64,000 nucleotides of DNA from Megachile rotundata (GCF_050947335.1 NC_134993.1:6324001-6388000), one strand, 5' to 3'. Shown: positions 19,380 through 30,143, counted from the stretch's first letter. Notes: generated by a model not told the origin, from the letters alone. Made by a program: numbers and translations.

Positions 19380-19534
19380 CACGTCATCCGCATTTACGGA
19401 ATTTACGTGCGCTGGAAAATGCGCTTCTTCGAATTTGGAACCAAATTCCCCAAGCCATCATACGGCGATGCATTAATATGCGCGAACGTTTGCAAGATGT
19501 AATTCACAACCGTGGTGGTAATACTCGATATTAA
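19380..19534 (+). pseudogene. Tc1-like transposase, extreme C-terminus
   Basis: The frame reads LENALLRIWNQIPQAIIRRC followed by INMRERLQDVIHNRGGNTRY and a stop. This is the usual end of Tc1-type transposases (W..IP, then R...VI..RGG.T.Y). Nothing of the catalytic domain is present, and no terminal repeat was identified downstream. Confidence 0.75.
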
Positions 19535-20864
19535 ATTTACAAGTCCTCGAATTTTTATTGAAACAACAAAATTACACTCACCCGCGCAGACATTGCTGCA
19601 GGCGCACATACCTGCGCGCTCCCACATTCATGTACCTGCATATACACGGCACACATACGCACGAACTCACACACACAAGGGGAAGCGTAAATCCGACCCT
19701 CTCAGACCAAAGCATTCTTTAAAAATTCAGCAAAAGTACCGGTAAATGCAGAGACACAAACTTTTTTACCGAACAAACGGATTAGTCGCGGATAGGAGCA
19801 ATAATGACGTTTCCTTAATACTTATCGTTCAAATTTCAAAGTTTGATACATCTTTTCATAGGGAACAAAGAATCGGAGTCATTTGAAACTTCGCACACAT
19901 TTTGTGGGCAATATGAGCTTAAAAAAAAAACCTAGGCAGAATCATTACAATACTTATTTACAAAGATACCGTAACTTTTGTAATTTGAGGGAAAAACGCC
20001 GTTTTTTGACGTTCTTTTACATCAATATTAAGCATAAAAAAAACATCGAATCAAAAACTGATATAGCCATCTTAAAGGGTGGCTATCAAAGGAAAAACCC
20101 TTGATATCTAAAGGGTATCAAAGGAAAAAGCGTCATTTCGGCTTTGGTAGCTCATAACTTTGCGACCGATCGTCGAAACGAACTTCATGGACGTGCAAAT
20201 TATAGGGGAAGGAACAAGGAATAGCAATCTGGAAGTGGCATTAATCAAAAAAATTTTTCCATGTTTTTACAAGCCTTAAAAAAAAGAAAAAAAATTCTAA
20301 AATTTTTTCATCGCGATTTTTTGTATATTTTGTTAATGATAATAGGCTCAAAAAATTTTTGAGATAAAGGGTCGAAAACTAGAGACCTGAAGCTGCAAAA
20401 TGACTATTCTGGATGTCTTCTGTGATGAATTTCAACGGAGGCAGAGCAATTTGAAAATGACCTAAAAATTTAAGGAATTTTTCTGTTCCCTTAATTTTTT
20501 TTACTAGTGTATATATATATTCCTTCATTTTTCTAAAACTAGAGTCATTGTCAGTCAGTCAATCAAAGCGAACTCTTGTACGTCTGCACGACAAGATATC
20601 AGTCAGTCTTACTGTACGCATTAATAAAGACTAGCCTAAATTCCGCTTGGAATCGAAGATTATTTAATATAATAACCCTGATCCCTACGGAATACAACAG
20701 TCGGTTCGGTGAATCGACTACTGACAACCTATGGAATTAATGCTTAGAATCGATACAATAACGTATTTCTAGCATTCCTATACCATTTTGGCACGTTTGG
20801 ATGCACAATTGTAGAATTTATCGATGAAACTCCTTTCCGCTTAGTCGGTTTGGTCCGGAGCCCG
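19535..20864. other. Non-coding segment with LTR-like tail
   Basis: 19535-20507 is AT-rich with a short CA-rich stretch (19610-19680) and no supportable gene. From ~20508 (TGTATATATATATTCC) the sequence looks LTR-like: AATAAAGACTAG lies near 20622, and the stretch closes ATACAACA near 20699. No matching partner or duplication was found, so this is only a candidate. Gypsy-1 begins at 20865. Confidence 0.35.
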
Positions 20865-21166
20865 TGTGACGTCGGGCCTCCGACATTTACATAGAATATA
20901 AGACACATATGTAACCATAGAGTATAAGACGCTCATGTAACCATAGTATGTAGGACGCATCATATAGTCAAACCACATATAACCGTAGCTTGTAAGATAT
21001 TATTCACTCCATGTTTAACCGTAGGCTTAGGACACATTATTGTGAAGTTGGTTTTTTAATAAGTGCGTGAGTTGGCATGAGTGAGCAAGTTGGTAGCAGG
21101 TCTGTGGTTTAAAGGAAGTACAAAGTAAAATAAGAAATCTGAAGAAAAGCGTAAGAAAAAGAAATC

Positions 21167-24100
21167 ATGTCGGACACGTGGAATATCGCTAGTATTGAAC
21201 CTCTCGATGATACTAATTATTTTTTATGGAGCGAAAAAGTAGAAGGTATTTTGCGTTCAAAAAAATTGTGGAAAAAAGTAATAGGGGTCAAACAGATAGA
21301 AAAACCTGAGGAAGGTGAAGAAGACTATGAAGGAAAATTGAAACAATGGAACGAGTGGGATGACAATAATTACGCAGCCAGGACAATAATGATAAACACA
21401 ATGGGTAAGGCTCAATTGTTAAAATATAGTAGTGAAAAAAACGCTGATAGACTATGGGCTCTGATAAAGAGAAACATGGCCGCTGAAACGGAGGAATTAA
21501 AAGCGAGATTGTTAAACGAATTAACAAATTTAAAAATGAAAAGGGACGAAGGTATTGATGCTTATATAAATAGGGCAGAAGCGCTAAAGAACCAGTGTGT
21601 ACAATTGGGAAAGAACATAGAAGAGTTTGAATTAAAAATGTACATTTTAAGAGGGCTCAGACAAGAATATGATTCAAATGTGAGGGTTTTAGAAATACAA
21701 AAGAATGTAACGATTAATGATATACGTTTTGCTCTCAAACAGGAGGAAATTAGAAAGGAATCGAGAAAAGAAGAAAGATTCCACAGAGATCAGGAATCAG
21801 TGAGGAAAGTAAGAGATGGGTCCAAAAATAATATCCATTGTTTTAATTGTGGGTTGACAGGGCACGTGTCCAGTGAATGTTACAGAAATAAACGCTGTTT
21901 TAATTGTCAAGGTTTTAATCATGTGGCTGCAAACTGTAGAGAACCAAAAAGAGGTGGAACATTTATAGGAAGAGGACGTAGAGGAAATTTCCAAAGAGGA
22001 TTTAGAGGAAGATCTAATGTGCTAAGAGCTAATGACGTTTCACAAACAGAAGCAACTCATGAGGCAAGTGAAAAGAAACTTGAGGTGGGTGCAAATGATA
22101 ATTGTTGTATTTGGTTATTGGATTCTGGTTCCACGAGTCATATGACTCATGACAAACTAATATGTAATAAACTGTTTAATGAAAAGAGAGAAATTGCACT
22201 AGCAGATAAGGAAGGAAAAAAATTAACTTCTGAGAATGTTGGCGAAATAGTATTAAGACAGTCTTCAAGTAAAAAAAGGGTGAGACTTGAGAAAGTGTTA
22301 TGTGTCCCTAATTTGAACACTAATTTGCTTTCTGTAGCTAAAATAACAGACCATGGTTATAATGTAAAATTCAATAAATTTGGAGCTGTGGTATATAAAG
22401 ACCCGAATAAGGTAGAAATGACAGCAGTTAGAGTGAATAATGCATATTATGTAAGAACATTCATTGAGAAAGAGGAGGCAGTGGCGATTTCAGTGGATGA
22501 TCTTTGGCACAAGAGGTTAGGTCATGCAAATAAAAAGGTGGTGGAAGAAATGAAGAAAAAGAATCTAGTAATGGGAATGACAGATAAGGTAAGGATGGAA
22601 TGTGAACCATGTATCGAAGGGAAGACTTGTAGAAAGCATCATGGAAGATTAGAGGGAAGACAGACAAATAACATTATGCAACTGTGGCATATAGATTTAA
22701 TAGGACCTGTAAAGCCATCATCGCATGGAAGAAAAAATTATATTATGACAATGGTCGATGATTATTCCAGAATGATATTTGTACAATTACTGCAAGAAAA
22801 AAGTGAAGCTGCTGAAGAAATTAAAAAATTAATTATACTGTATGAGAATCAGACTGAACAAAAATTGAAGAGAATAAGATCAGACAATGGTGGAGAATTT
22901 ATCGGGAGAGATTTAAAATACTGGTTTCAGCAAAAGGGAATTAAACATGAACTAAGTCCTCCCATGACCCCACAGTGTAACGGGACAGCAGAAAGAGCAA
23001 ATAAAACAATAATAGAAACTACCAGAACAATATTGTCTGACTCACATCTACCTTTAACGTTCTGGGGAGAGGCAGTGTGTACTGCTGCATATATAAGAAA
23101 TAGGGTAAAATCAAAAGTGCATGATAAAACTCCATACGAGATATGGTATAATAAAAAGCCAAATGTGCAACATCTGAGAAGATTTGGATGCTTAGCATAT
23201 CTGTTGAATAAAGGTGGAACAAGTCAAAAGTTTGAGTCAAAAACTGTAAAAGGAATTTTCGTGGGATATGGTACGAATAATACCTACCGAATATACATCC
23301 CGAAAGCAGATAAAATCAGATGTGATTGTGACGTAAAATTCGATGAAAACAAAAATGGGTCAGAACTATTGTACAATAATAAGAGAAATGATGAATATAA
23401 TGGTAATAGTGGATTAATTGTATTAGGATTAAATTCCAATGATGATGCGGAGGATTCTGAATTTGATGGTGAGATGTATCAGAATGAAGAAGAAGAAACG
23501 AATGAACAGCAAGAAGAGGAAGACAGCTATTATGAAGATGCGAGAATAGAATTTCTGGAAAATGAAAGTGACATACATGAAGTTAATGATGAAGAGGGGA
23601 ACATTGAAGTTAATGAAGAGAGTGTAATTGTACCTGAAGCATCAACGGAAATAAAGAAGAGAGGAAGACCAAAAAATGTGACAAAAGAAGTCATGCAGGT
23701 TCGAAGAAATATTGAACAAGAAAAGGTGAGAAAGAGGGATGAAGAAAGGAATATTAGAAGATCAGAAAGAATAAAGAATCAGAGGGCTATGAAAACAGTT
23801 GATATTAAAATACCAAATTCAGTTAGAGAAGCAAGGCAATCACACGAGTGGGAAGAGTGGAGAAAAGCTATGAGTGAAGAAATGAAATCAATGCAACGTC
23901 ATAAGGTATGGGATTTGGTTGATCGACCTAGAGAAAAACGCGTGATAAAGAATAAGTGGATATTTGCTATAAAGGAAGACCCGATTACGCTTGAAAGAAA
24001 ATTCAAGGCGAGATTAGTCGCAATGGACTGTGGGCAACGTCCAGGCTATGATTACGAGGAAACCTTCGCTCCAACAGTCAGGATGGAAACAATTAGATTG

Positions 24101-25342
24101 TTAATTAGCATATGTGCGGAAAAAGGAAAAAAATTAAAAATTTATGATGCAAAAACTGCCTTCTTACATGGATCTTTGGATGAAGAAATATACATGGAAA
24201 TGCCTGATGGATTTGAAAACAAAACTGAGAAAGTCTGCAAACTCAAGAAAAGTATTTATGGACTGAAGCAGGCTAGTCGTTGCTGGAATACATATCTGAC
24301 TGACGTGTTATTGAAGGTAGGGTTGAAACAGTGTACTCATGATCCATGTTTGTTTTATGTTGTAGAGGGGAACAACTTTTTATATTGTGGAGTTCACGTG
24401 GATGACATACCATTAGTAAGTAGTGGAGATGAATTTGAGGAAAAATATATGAAGGAAATAAAGAAATATATAGATTTAAAGGATACTGGAGAGGCAAAAC
24501 AAATATTAGGGATACAATTAAATCAAGAAAGAGGAAGAATATTCATCCATCAAAGAAATTATATTGAAAATTTGCTGAAACAGTATGGAATGAAGGAAGC
24601 TAATGAAGTAAATTCGCCTATGGATATCAATCAAAAATTGAGTGAAGATGAAGGAAGTAAGGAATGCAGTGTAACAAGATGTCAGGAGTTATTAGGGCGA
24701 TTAATGTATCTAAGCGTATCGACAAGGCCTGATATATCTTTCTCACTGAGTTGTTTATCACAATTTAGTAAATGCCCCAAGAATATACACATGAATGCAT
24801 TGAAGAGAGTATTGCAATACCTGAAAAAGACAATTAATTATGGCATTGAATATGGAAGAATAAACCCTAAAAGAGGAATTAGGTGCGAATCTGATGCTTC
24901 TTGGGACAGCACAAGAGACGCAAAGTCTTTCAGTGGCGTACTGATTTATAGAAATGACGACCTCATACACTGGAGAAGCAAGAAGCAGTCAACAGTCGCT
25001 TTATCTTCAACGGAGAGTGAGTTGGATGCAATGTTGGAAGGGTTAAAGGAAGTCATGTGGACGAGTGACCTTGTAGAAGAAATAGGAGTGTCCAAGGAAA
25101 AGAATACGGAGTTGAAATGTGACAATTTGAATGCCGTGAAACTTGCTAATGGAGGAAACTTTAAAACAAAAACAAAGTTATTGAATAGAAAGTGTTACTT
25201 TATTAGAGAAATAGTAAAAAATTATGAAATTAAGGTGTCACATGTACCTAAAGAAATTATGACAGCAGATTGCCTTACTAAACCACTGCGTGGACCATCT
25301 TTGTTTAAAAACATAAAGAACTTTATGAGCGCTAGAGATTAA
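21167..25342 (+). CDS. Copia-C gag-pol polyprotein, intact, 1391 aa
   Basis: One uninterrupted frame from ATG 21167. Gag of the UBN2 type starts DDTNYFLWSEKVEG. Two zinc knuckles (CFNCGLTGHVSSEC, CFNCQGFNHVAANC) lie at about residues 225-256, protease (LLDSGSTSHM) near 317, and gag-pre-integrase (LWHKRLGHA) near 445. Integrase motifs are HIDLIGPVKP near 507, RSDNGGEF and TPQCNGTAERAN. RT has FLHGSLDEEIYM and the box HVDDIPLVSSG near 1077. RNase H has SDASWDSTRDAKSFSG and LSSTESEL near 1279. The metal-binding Asp pair in RT is present, though the box has His in place of the usual Tyr. The region between integrase and RT is strongly acidic. It is the same lineage as Copia-D. The most complete retrotransposon ORF in the window. 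Confidence 0.97.
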   Translation: MSDTWNIASIEPLDDTNYFLWSEKVEGILRSKKLWKKVIGVKQIEKPEEGEEDYEGKLKQWNEWDDNNYAARTIMINTMGKAQLLKYSSEKNADRLWALIKRNMAAETEELKARLLNELTNLKMKRDEGIDAYINRAEALKNQCVQLGKNIEEFELKMYILRGLRQEYDSNVRVLEIQKNVTINDIRFALKQEEIRKESRKEERFHRDQESVRKVRDGSKNNIHCFNCGLTGHVSSECYRNKRCFNCQGFNHVAANCREPKRGGTFIGRGRRGNFQRGFRGRSNVLRANDVSQTEATHEASEKKLEVGANDNCCIWLLDSGSTSHMTHDKLICNKLFNEKREIALADKEGKKLTSENVGEIVLRQSSSKKRVRLEKVLCVPNLNTNLLSVAKITDHGYNVKFNKFGAVVYKDPNKVEMTAVRVNNAYYVRTFIEKEEAVAISVDDLWHKRLGHANKKVVEEMKKKNLVMGMTDKVRMECEPCIEGKTCRKHHGRLEGRQTNNIMQLWHIDLIGPVKPSSHGRKNYIMTMVDDYSRMIFVQLLQEKSEAAEEIKKLIILYENQTEQKLKRIRSDNGGEFIGRDLKYWFQQKGIKHELSPPMTPQCNGTAERANKTIIETTRTILSDSHLPLTFWGEAVCTAAYIRNRVKSKVHDKTPYEIWYNKKPNVQHLRRFGCLAYLLNKGGTSQKFESKTVKGIFVGYGTNNTYRIYIPKADKIRCDCDVKFDENKNGSELLYNNKRNDEYNGNSGLIVLGLNSNDDAEDSEFDGEMYQNEEEETNEQQEEEDSYYEDARIEFLENESDIHEVNDEEGNIEVNEESVIVPEASTEIKKRGRPKNVTKEVMQVRRNIEQEKVRKRDEERNIRRSERIKNQRAMKTVDIKIPNSVREARQSHEWEEWRKAMSEEMKSMQRHKVWDLVDRPREKRVIKNKWIFAIKEDPITLERKFKARLVAMDCGQRPGYDYEETFAPTVRMETIRLLISICAEKGKKLKIYDAKTAFLHGSLDEEIYMEMPDGFENKTEKVCKLKKSIYGLKQASRCWNTYLTDVLLKVGLKQCTHDPCLFYVVEGNNFLYCGVHVDDIPLVSSGDEFEEKYMKEIKKYIDLKDTGEAKQILGIQLNQERGRIFIHQRNYIENLLKQYGMKEANEVNSPMDINQKLSEDEGSKECSVTRCQELLGRLMYLSVSTRPDISFSLSCLSQFSKCPKNIHMNALKRVLQYLKKTINYGIEYGRINPKRGIRCESDASWDSTRDAKSFSGVLIYRNDDLIHWRSKKQSTVALSSTESELDAMLEGLKEVMWTSDLVEEIGVSKEKNTELKCDNLNAVKLANGGNFKTKTKLLNRKCYFIREIVKNYEIKVSHVPKEIMTADCLTKPLRGPSLFKNIKNFMSARD

Positions 25343-25367
25343 AAAAAGAAGGAAAAAAAGAGATGAG

Positions 25368-25490
25368 TGTGAAGTGAGAGCGTTGAATGAGTGAAAAATG
25401 GTTTATGTATCTTTTACAATTAATTAAAATTGGTTTTGGTTCAAAGAAATATTCAGAGAAATGTTAATTTCAAGTTTACCAATTCCCACA
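25368..25490 (+). repeat. Copia-C 3' LTR
   Basis: Follows the purine-rich run AGAAGGAAAAAAAGAGATGA; begins TGTGAAGTGAGAG and ends CCAATTCCCACA just before the ATTAT duplication. At 123 bp it is short for a Copia LTR. No clear poly(A) signal was seen, so transcription termination may rely on flanking DNA. Confidence 0.7.
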
Positions 25491-26221
25491 ATTATATCCT
25501 CCTAGTTCGTAATACATATTATATCCAATGCTTATGTTGGATTTATTCAACACAATAAGTGTTGCCTTCAACAAAAATCATCGGGTCGTAAACTTTCACT
25601 AACGTTGGAGTTTCGACGCAAGAGGTTACAGATGTTTGTGTTTCACCATAGGACCCATAGGGTCTATAGACTCGTAACGGATTTTTCCTTCGACGAGTTT
25701 TCTTATTCTTACGGTTTTCGTTGACTAGTAAAGACGTACCTTTCCGAGCTTCAAAAGTTAAATTAAAGTTTCTGTTAAAACATAATTGAGTATCATTACT
25801 TTATCTCACCGCCTATTTCCTATAGCTTATTCATATGTTATCGCGTAAAGTTACGGACCAGTATGTAACCAAGTAGTGTAGGAACCACTCGACATTCCTT
25901 TCCCACAAGATAAGTCCTTTCTTCGAACCTAATCTCATAAACATCCTCAAGTCCTTTCCTCGAACCCAACCTTATAAACATCCTCCTGATAATCCAACTC
26001 ATAAACATCCTTTAAGACAAATTAATCATGATATCCCTATCGACTCCAGACCATAACATCCGTCAGAACAAAACTCCTTTATTCCAAATCATTATTCCTT
26101 GATCACGTTTCATAAACTTCCTTTAGATAAACCCAATCCTCCGTTATCAGACACCTAGCCATAACATCCTCTTACATCAGCCCAGAACGTTCTAGAACGA
26201 TTTCCTTTGTCCTTAACCACT

Positions 26222-26229
26222 ATAAAAGC
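26222..26229 (+). promoter_or_regulatory. TATA box of Gypsy-1 5' LTR
   Basis: TATAAAAG in the U3/R part of the LTR. It is conserved at 32051-32058 in the 3' LTR, and a related TATAAAAA lies at 32654-32661 in the Gypsy-2 LTR. Spacing to a CAGTC-type initiator is about 30-40 bp in each. Confidence 0.65.
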
Positions 26230-26757
26230 TACCTCATTCCTTATTACCCAGCTCCAGTCAGCCATAGTCTGCCTATCAGTAACCTCAGTGATAGGTAATC
26301 CTGCCTGAGGCCCGTCCATCCATCCAGCAATCATCATATCAGCCCAGTCTGATTCCTCGGGAGATCGTAACCGACTCCCCTTCCGTCGAGTGAGTAGACA
26401 TAAGAACATATTATAAAGGAACCACACATACATATATTCGAGGGTTTATTATTGAAGAATATATTGATATATAATTATACTGTGTCGACTTCAATACCTA
26501 ATACCTGCACGACTTGACTTATACTATCGAACCTCCGAGCTTCAGTGATAAATCACGCAAGACGTAGTTAACCAACTACGGCGAGGACATAGAAATATTT
26601 CAACGTCTCCAACAACAGCTGCTTCCACGGGATCCAGGGCCACGACGTCCGCCTAAGAGCTGCGCTAACCCGAAAGCTGAGAGAAATAATCGAAAGATAC
26701 AGACAGCGAGGCGAACGAAATAGAATATTATTTCGTTGGACACCCCTGGCTGTAACA

Positions 26758-27766
26758 AAATTGGTGATAGCGGTGGGATTGACTCAGCACCGTGGAGAGA
26801 TAGCTGCCTACGTGACTTTCTACGGGCCAAGATTACGCAGCGTGAGAAGAAACAAAGCAAGCAAGGAGGTCTCGAGATAAGGAGCACGCCAGACGTTAGG
26901 CGACACCGGCCAGACGCTCGACCGTACCGAGCAGGAGATAAAGGCGCCGCATTCCTGAGCGCGCCAGTTCCCACGACGCGCCGGGTCTCACGCCAGCGCG
27001 TATGACGCACTCGCTGCAACCGCAACGGCTCGCTCATTCAGTCACGCTCCGTAGTATGGTGAAGACGTTTAGTTTCGCGCTTCAGTGTTTTCGATAGAGC
27101 AGATTCCTAACGTTCTCGACTTTGCAAGCGGTACGTGCGCTCCAGGGCTGTACTACATCTTGCCTGGAAGGGACTTAGTGTATTCTGTGCACAAATTCGT
27201 TAGTTCTCCGTAGATATTCGTGTCACACTTGCGCGTAAAAGCGAAGGTGTTGCCACGGTATTGAAAGAAACTACGAATTTTTCGCGTATAAATAGTGATT
27301 AGCTCAATAACGAGCCGACAACCGCTGCTGGTGAACGGATTTTTGCGCGTCTCCGAACGCTGCTTAATACGCTAACTAACAGCATGTCGGTAAGTCATTG
27401 AAACTGGGTACAGAAATCTTACCTTTCTTTTACACGGGTTAAATCATTTTTATTCATCATCGTTTGAAAATTGGGGAAAAAGGAAGCGTGGCTGCCGTGC
27501 GGGCAGAAGAGTATAAAGGCAAGGAAGCTGCAGCTCCTTGAGGAGGAATTCCTGGAACAAGTGTTTAGACCAGAGATAGTGACATTGGACAGTGAATCGG
27601 ACACTGGGACGTCATCACGCGAAGTGCCGTTGTTGAGTTACGATATTTTGGACACAAAAAGTGCCATCAAAGTGTATAAACCAGCGGGTTATTCCTGACA
27701 AAGTGTTGGTTGATTTTTTTTTTCGTGCGTTCCACGAGGGCGAGTGGTCGTGCCCACCCACAGTGA
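26758..27766 (+). other. Gypsy-1 leader (primer-binding site to gag)
   Basis: About 1 kb without a convincing gene. It begins with the primer-binding region at 26761. ATGTCG at 27384 runs directly into GGTAAGT, a strong splice-donor sequence. A 75-codon frame (27471-27698) rich in Glu and Leu (KLQLLEEEFLEQVF) precedes gag in another frame and may be a leftover of a longer gag N-terminus or a short upstream ORF. The leader seems long for this element class. Confidence 0.4.
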
Positions 27767-28822
27767 ATGAGTTCTGTCATCAACATGCCGTCTCAACCGG
27801 GTGGGACCCAGAGGACGTCGACGATGGAGCTTCGGCCCAGACAGACGGAGCAAATAAGCGAGGACGAAGTCGCCATCATCCAAAAACAGCAGATTGAGAA
27901 GGAGAAACGCCTCCGGGAGGAGACCAGGAAACTCGACGATGAAAGACGTGAGTTAGAACAAGCTCGTCGACAGAACGAGGCATTATTGGCAAAAATCCGG
28001 GGCGCTGAAAAGGACCAGGGCGCAATCCCGAAGAAGATGGACATTCCCGAGGAACTTCCCGCAAGAATGGAGGTGCCGAGCGTCGCTGTCGGAGGTGAAT
28101 CTGTCAGCTACACATTAAGCGAAGCCGTGAAGATGGTACCTGCGTTCAACGGCACAACACCGACTTTGTTAACATTTACGCGAACACGCAAAAGAGCTGC
28201 CGCCGTCGAAGATGAGGAAGCGGACACCGTCGCCGAATTATGCAATTTGCTGAAGGATATCTTCGGACCACAGCGAACCATCGATTACTACCGCGACGAA
28301 TTGGCGAATGCGTACATGAAGAGCGGTGAGCACATTTTAGACTTTATAACTCGTGTAAAGGATTTGCGCGATGCGATCCTCGATTGCGATAGAAGCATTC
28401 CTGATGTAGACGAAATTAACGATTTCGTAAAAAATTGTTTTATCGACGGATTAATGTCACCGTTGCGTTTAGAAGTGAAACAGGTCGCGTCTCAGCCGTT
28501 AAAATGTGTGTTCAGGGAAGCGATCTCCGTATTCAAGCGCCTCGAATTAGAAAAATCGAGACTAGGTCGTACCGAAACGCGTCGCGTGAATTTTGAAAGG
28601 CGCGACCAAACACCAGAATGGCGCGAGCGTAGGCTAAGTAGTCCACCGCATCGCGACTCGTGGCGGTCAACGTCACCCGCTCTGTCGCGAAACTATCAAT
28701 CAGACCGTGGATTTACGCGATATCTTCGTAGAGACGATAGGCGAGATCCGCCGCGATCGGAAAAATTTTGCCGGTACTGTAATATTCCGGGCCATGATCT
28801 GCACGAGTGCAGGAGACGATAA
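27767..28822 (+). CDS. Gypsy-1 gag, internally shortened
   Basis: A 351-codon frame; the ATG at 27785 (MPSQPGGTQ) is an alternative start. An N-terminal coiled coil rich in Glu, Arg and Lys spans about residues 30-85, a capsid-like helical region follows (LSEAVKMVPAFNG; IDYYRDELANAYM; HILDFITRVKDLRD), then an Arg-rich tail and a single knuckle CRYCNIPGHDLHEC at the very end. Compared with Gypsy-2 gag, about 30 residues are missing after FTRTRKRA (the RARDIIPVHAERTL part), an in-frame deletion. Role by family: forms the particle and binds RNA. It may be open only by chance. Confidence 0.85.
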   Translation: MSSVINMPSQPGGTQRTSTMELRPRQTEQISEDEVAIIQKQQIEKEKRLREETRKLDDERRELEQARRQNEALLAKIRGAEKDQGAIPKKMDIPEELPARMEVPSVAVGGESVSYTLSEAVKMVPAFNGTTPTLLTFTRTRKRAAAVEDEEADTVAELCNLLKDIFGPQRTIDYYRDELANAYMKSGEHILDFITRVKDLRDAILDCDRSIPDVDEINDFVKNCFIDGLMSPLRLEVKQVASQPLKCVFREAISVFKRLELEKSRLGRTETRRVNFERRDQTPEWRERRLSSPPHRDSWRSTSPALSRNYQSDRGFTRYLRRDDRRDPPRSEKFCRYCNIPGHDLHECRRR

Positions 28823-29346
28823 TACAGCGAACGAATGCGGAATTCCGGAAACGAGCGAGCCCTCCCACCCGCGGCGACCAAGGGATGGGAGGGCCCAAGC
28901 ACGAAAACAGTGCACGCGGTCACACTAGAACAGCCAGAATCAATTGCGTCGACGGCTGTGAAACAACAATCCCCCAAATCAGAGTAAACGCTCCGGAGCT
29001 AAAATCGCAGTCGGTTATGATGGTCGACACCAGTGCTGAATCTAATTTAGTTAAACTTGACGCTCTAAAACCCTACACGCGAGTAAACCCCGAAGATAAA
29101 TTAGAGATTTCTGGAATCACCGCACACACAACCGCGGCACTCGGCACAGTGAACATAACATTATTCGGTGCACGATTTAGATTTTACGTAGTCCCTGATT
29201 CTTTCCCTATATCTATGCGGAGAATATTGGGGCAGACTTTCTTAAAAGACGCGGAAGTTTCTATGAGAGATCAGTGCGTTCGCTGGAAGGAATTAGTTCT
29301 ACCATTTGATAATCCGGATAAACTTGATTCAGGCCAAAGCATTTAA
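28807..29346 (+). CDS. Gypsy-1 protease region
   Basis: Overlaps the gag end in another frame, as is usual for a programmed frameshift between gag and pol. The active-site segment reads MMVDTSAESNLVK, where relatives have DTGAE; the Gly-to-Ser change at a catalytic-loop position would be expected to impair activity. RRILGQTFLKDAEV (~29217) is the flap-side and C-terminal motif of retropepsins. The frame ends with FDNPDKLDSGQSI and is not followed by RT. Confidence 0.8.
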   Translation: MQETIIQRTNAEFRKRASPPTRGDQGMGGPKHENSARGHTRTARINCVDGCETTIPQIRVNAPELKSQSVMMVDTSAESNLVKLDALKPYTRVNPEDKLEISGITAHTTAALGTVNITLFGARFRFYVVPDSFPISMRRILGQTFLKDAEVSMRDQCVRWKELVLPFDNPDKLDSGQSI

Positions 29347-29800
29347 AGGAAATGTTCGATCGATCAAATTGTACTCCCGATTCGACTGTTAGGGGTAATA
29401 ATGCTTCCATTCGGCAAGGCATTCGAACTTCCTATACACTCAGATAATTTACACAATCAAACTTCGCGACCATTAACATCCGCACAAATATCGAACCAGG
29501 ATAACATAAATGATAACTCAGACTCGTCGAATTCCAAGAGCGAGCAGATTGGCGATTGCACCGCGCTAACTTGATGTACTATATTTGGTATTAGGGATCA
29601 ATCGAAGGTGTGGCGAGATAATTTGGCCTGTTGTATCTCGATGGACCACCATCCTTTAGACCGGGAAAGCTCAGACGCGGTAAACGGAGAAAAATCCCGA
29701 ATCCCCAACGACCTGGAAATAACCATTCCGCGCGCGGAAAAGGGTATAGTTGACAATACTATTTCTTCGCCGGTAGTAGCTCATATGGCACAAAAATCTA
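29347..29800 (+). other. Remnant between protease and integrase tail of Gypsy-1
   Basis: RT, RNase H and integrase core would be expected here but are absent. A 70-codon frame at 29608-29820 shows no recognisable motif. It probably represents scrambled pol sequence left after a large deletion. Confidence 0.4.
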
Positions 29801-30025
29801 TTAGGGCTACCGAAAAGTAATCAAAATTTCTTCGATGACTTCAAAGTTTTTCAACGAAAAATTGAAGTACTTTTTTAAAAAGAAAATCGAACAAATGCCT
29901 TTACGCTAACAAAAAGCGTTAGAAAATAATGGAAATGATTTTGTTGATTAGCATTTAAGATTTCTTTAATAAATAAATGTTTTTCGAAAGCAAACGAAAT
30001 TTTGATTACTTTTCGGTACCCCTAA
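29801..30025. mobile_element. 225-bp MITE with TTAGGG-starting inverted repeats
   Basis: Left end TTAGGGCTACCGAAAAGTAA and right end (reverse complement) TTAGGGGTACCGAAAAGTAA are matched over about 30 bp with one mismatch, flanked by TA at 29799-29800 and 30026-30027. This structure fits a non-autonomous Tc1/mariner-class element. No coding sequence. It lies in Gypsy-1 between the protease and integrase-tail ORFs. Confidence 0.85.
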
Positions 30026-30143
30026 TATTAAGAACCAAGAATATCTAAAAGCATTAGACATCAATATTTCTCACACTGTAATAGACGCGCGAGAAAATTT
30101 GGCGAAGATATAAACAAGAGCTCCCCGGTATCAGAATAGTCAG

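Larger units (their letters stand above)
21041..25490 (+). mobile_element. Copia-C LTR retrotransposon inside Gypsy-1 LTR
   Basis: Flanked by ATTAT at 21036-21040 and 25491-25495. The left end begins TGTGAAGT and the right end closes TTCCCACA. A polypurine tract precedes TGTGAAGT at 25368, which defines a 123-bp 3' LTR. At the left only the first 8 bases agree clearly with it; the ~46 bp before the primer-binding site (TTGGTAGCAGGTCTGTGG, ~21089) do not match the 3' LTR, so the 5' LTR looks rearranged. The gag-pol frame is fully open. Confidence 0.85.
20865..26757 (+). repeat. Gypsy-1 5' LTR (interrupted by Copia-C)
   Basis: LTR sequence 20865-21040 continues at 25491 after Copia-C. It aligns to the 3' LTR through CTCGACATTCCTTTCCCAC, TTCTAGAACGATTTCCTTTG, the TATA box and GATCGTAACCGACT. 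Native length is about 1.44 kb. A TATA box TATAAAAG lies at 26222-26229, and a CAGTCAGCC initiator-like word about 35 bp downstream. Confidence 0.85.

Noticed and set aside
19610..19680. CA-rich microsatellite as a feature of interest
   Set aside because: It is short and imperfect, typical of intergenic insect DNA. It explains nothing around it.
29801..29806. TTAGGG as telomeric sequence
   Set aside because: There is a single hexamer at each end of a MITE with TA flanks, and no tandem array is present.
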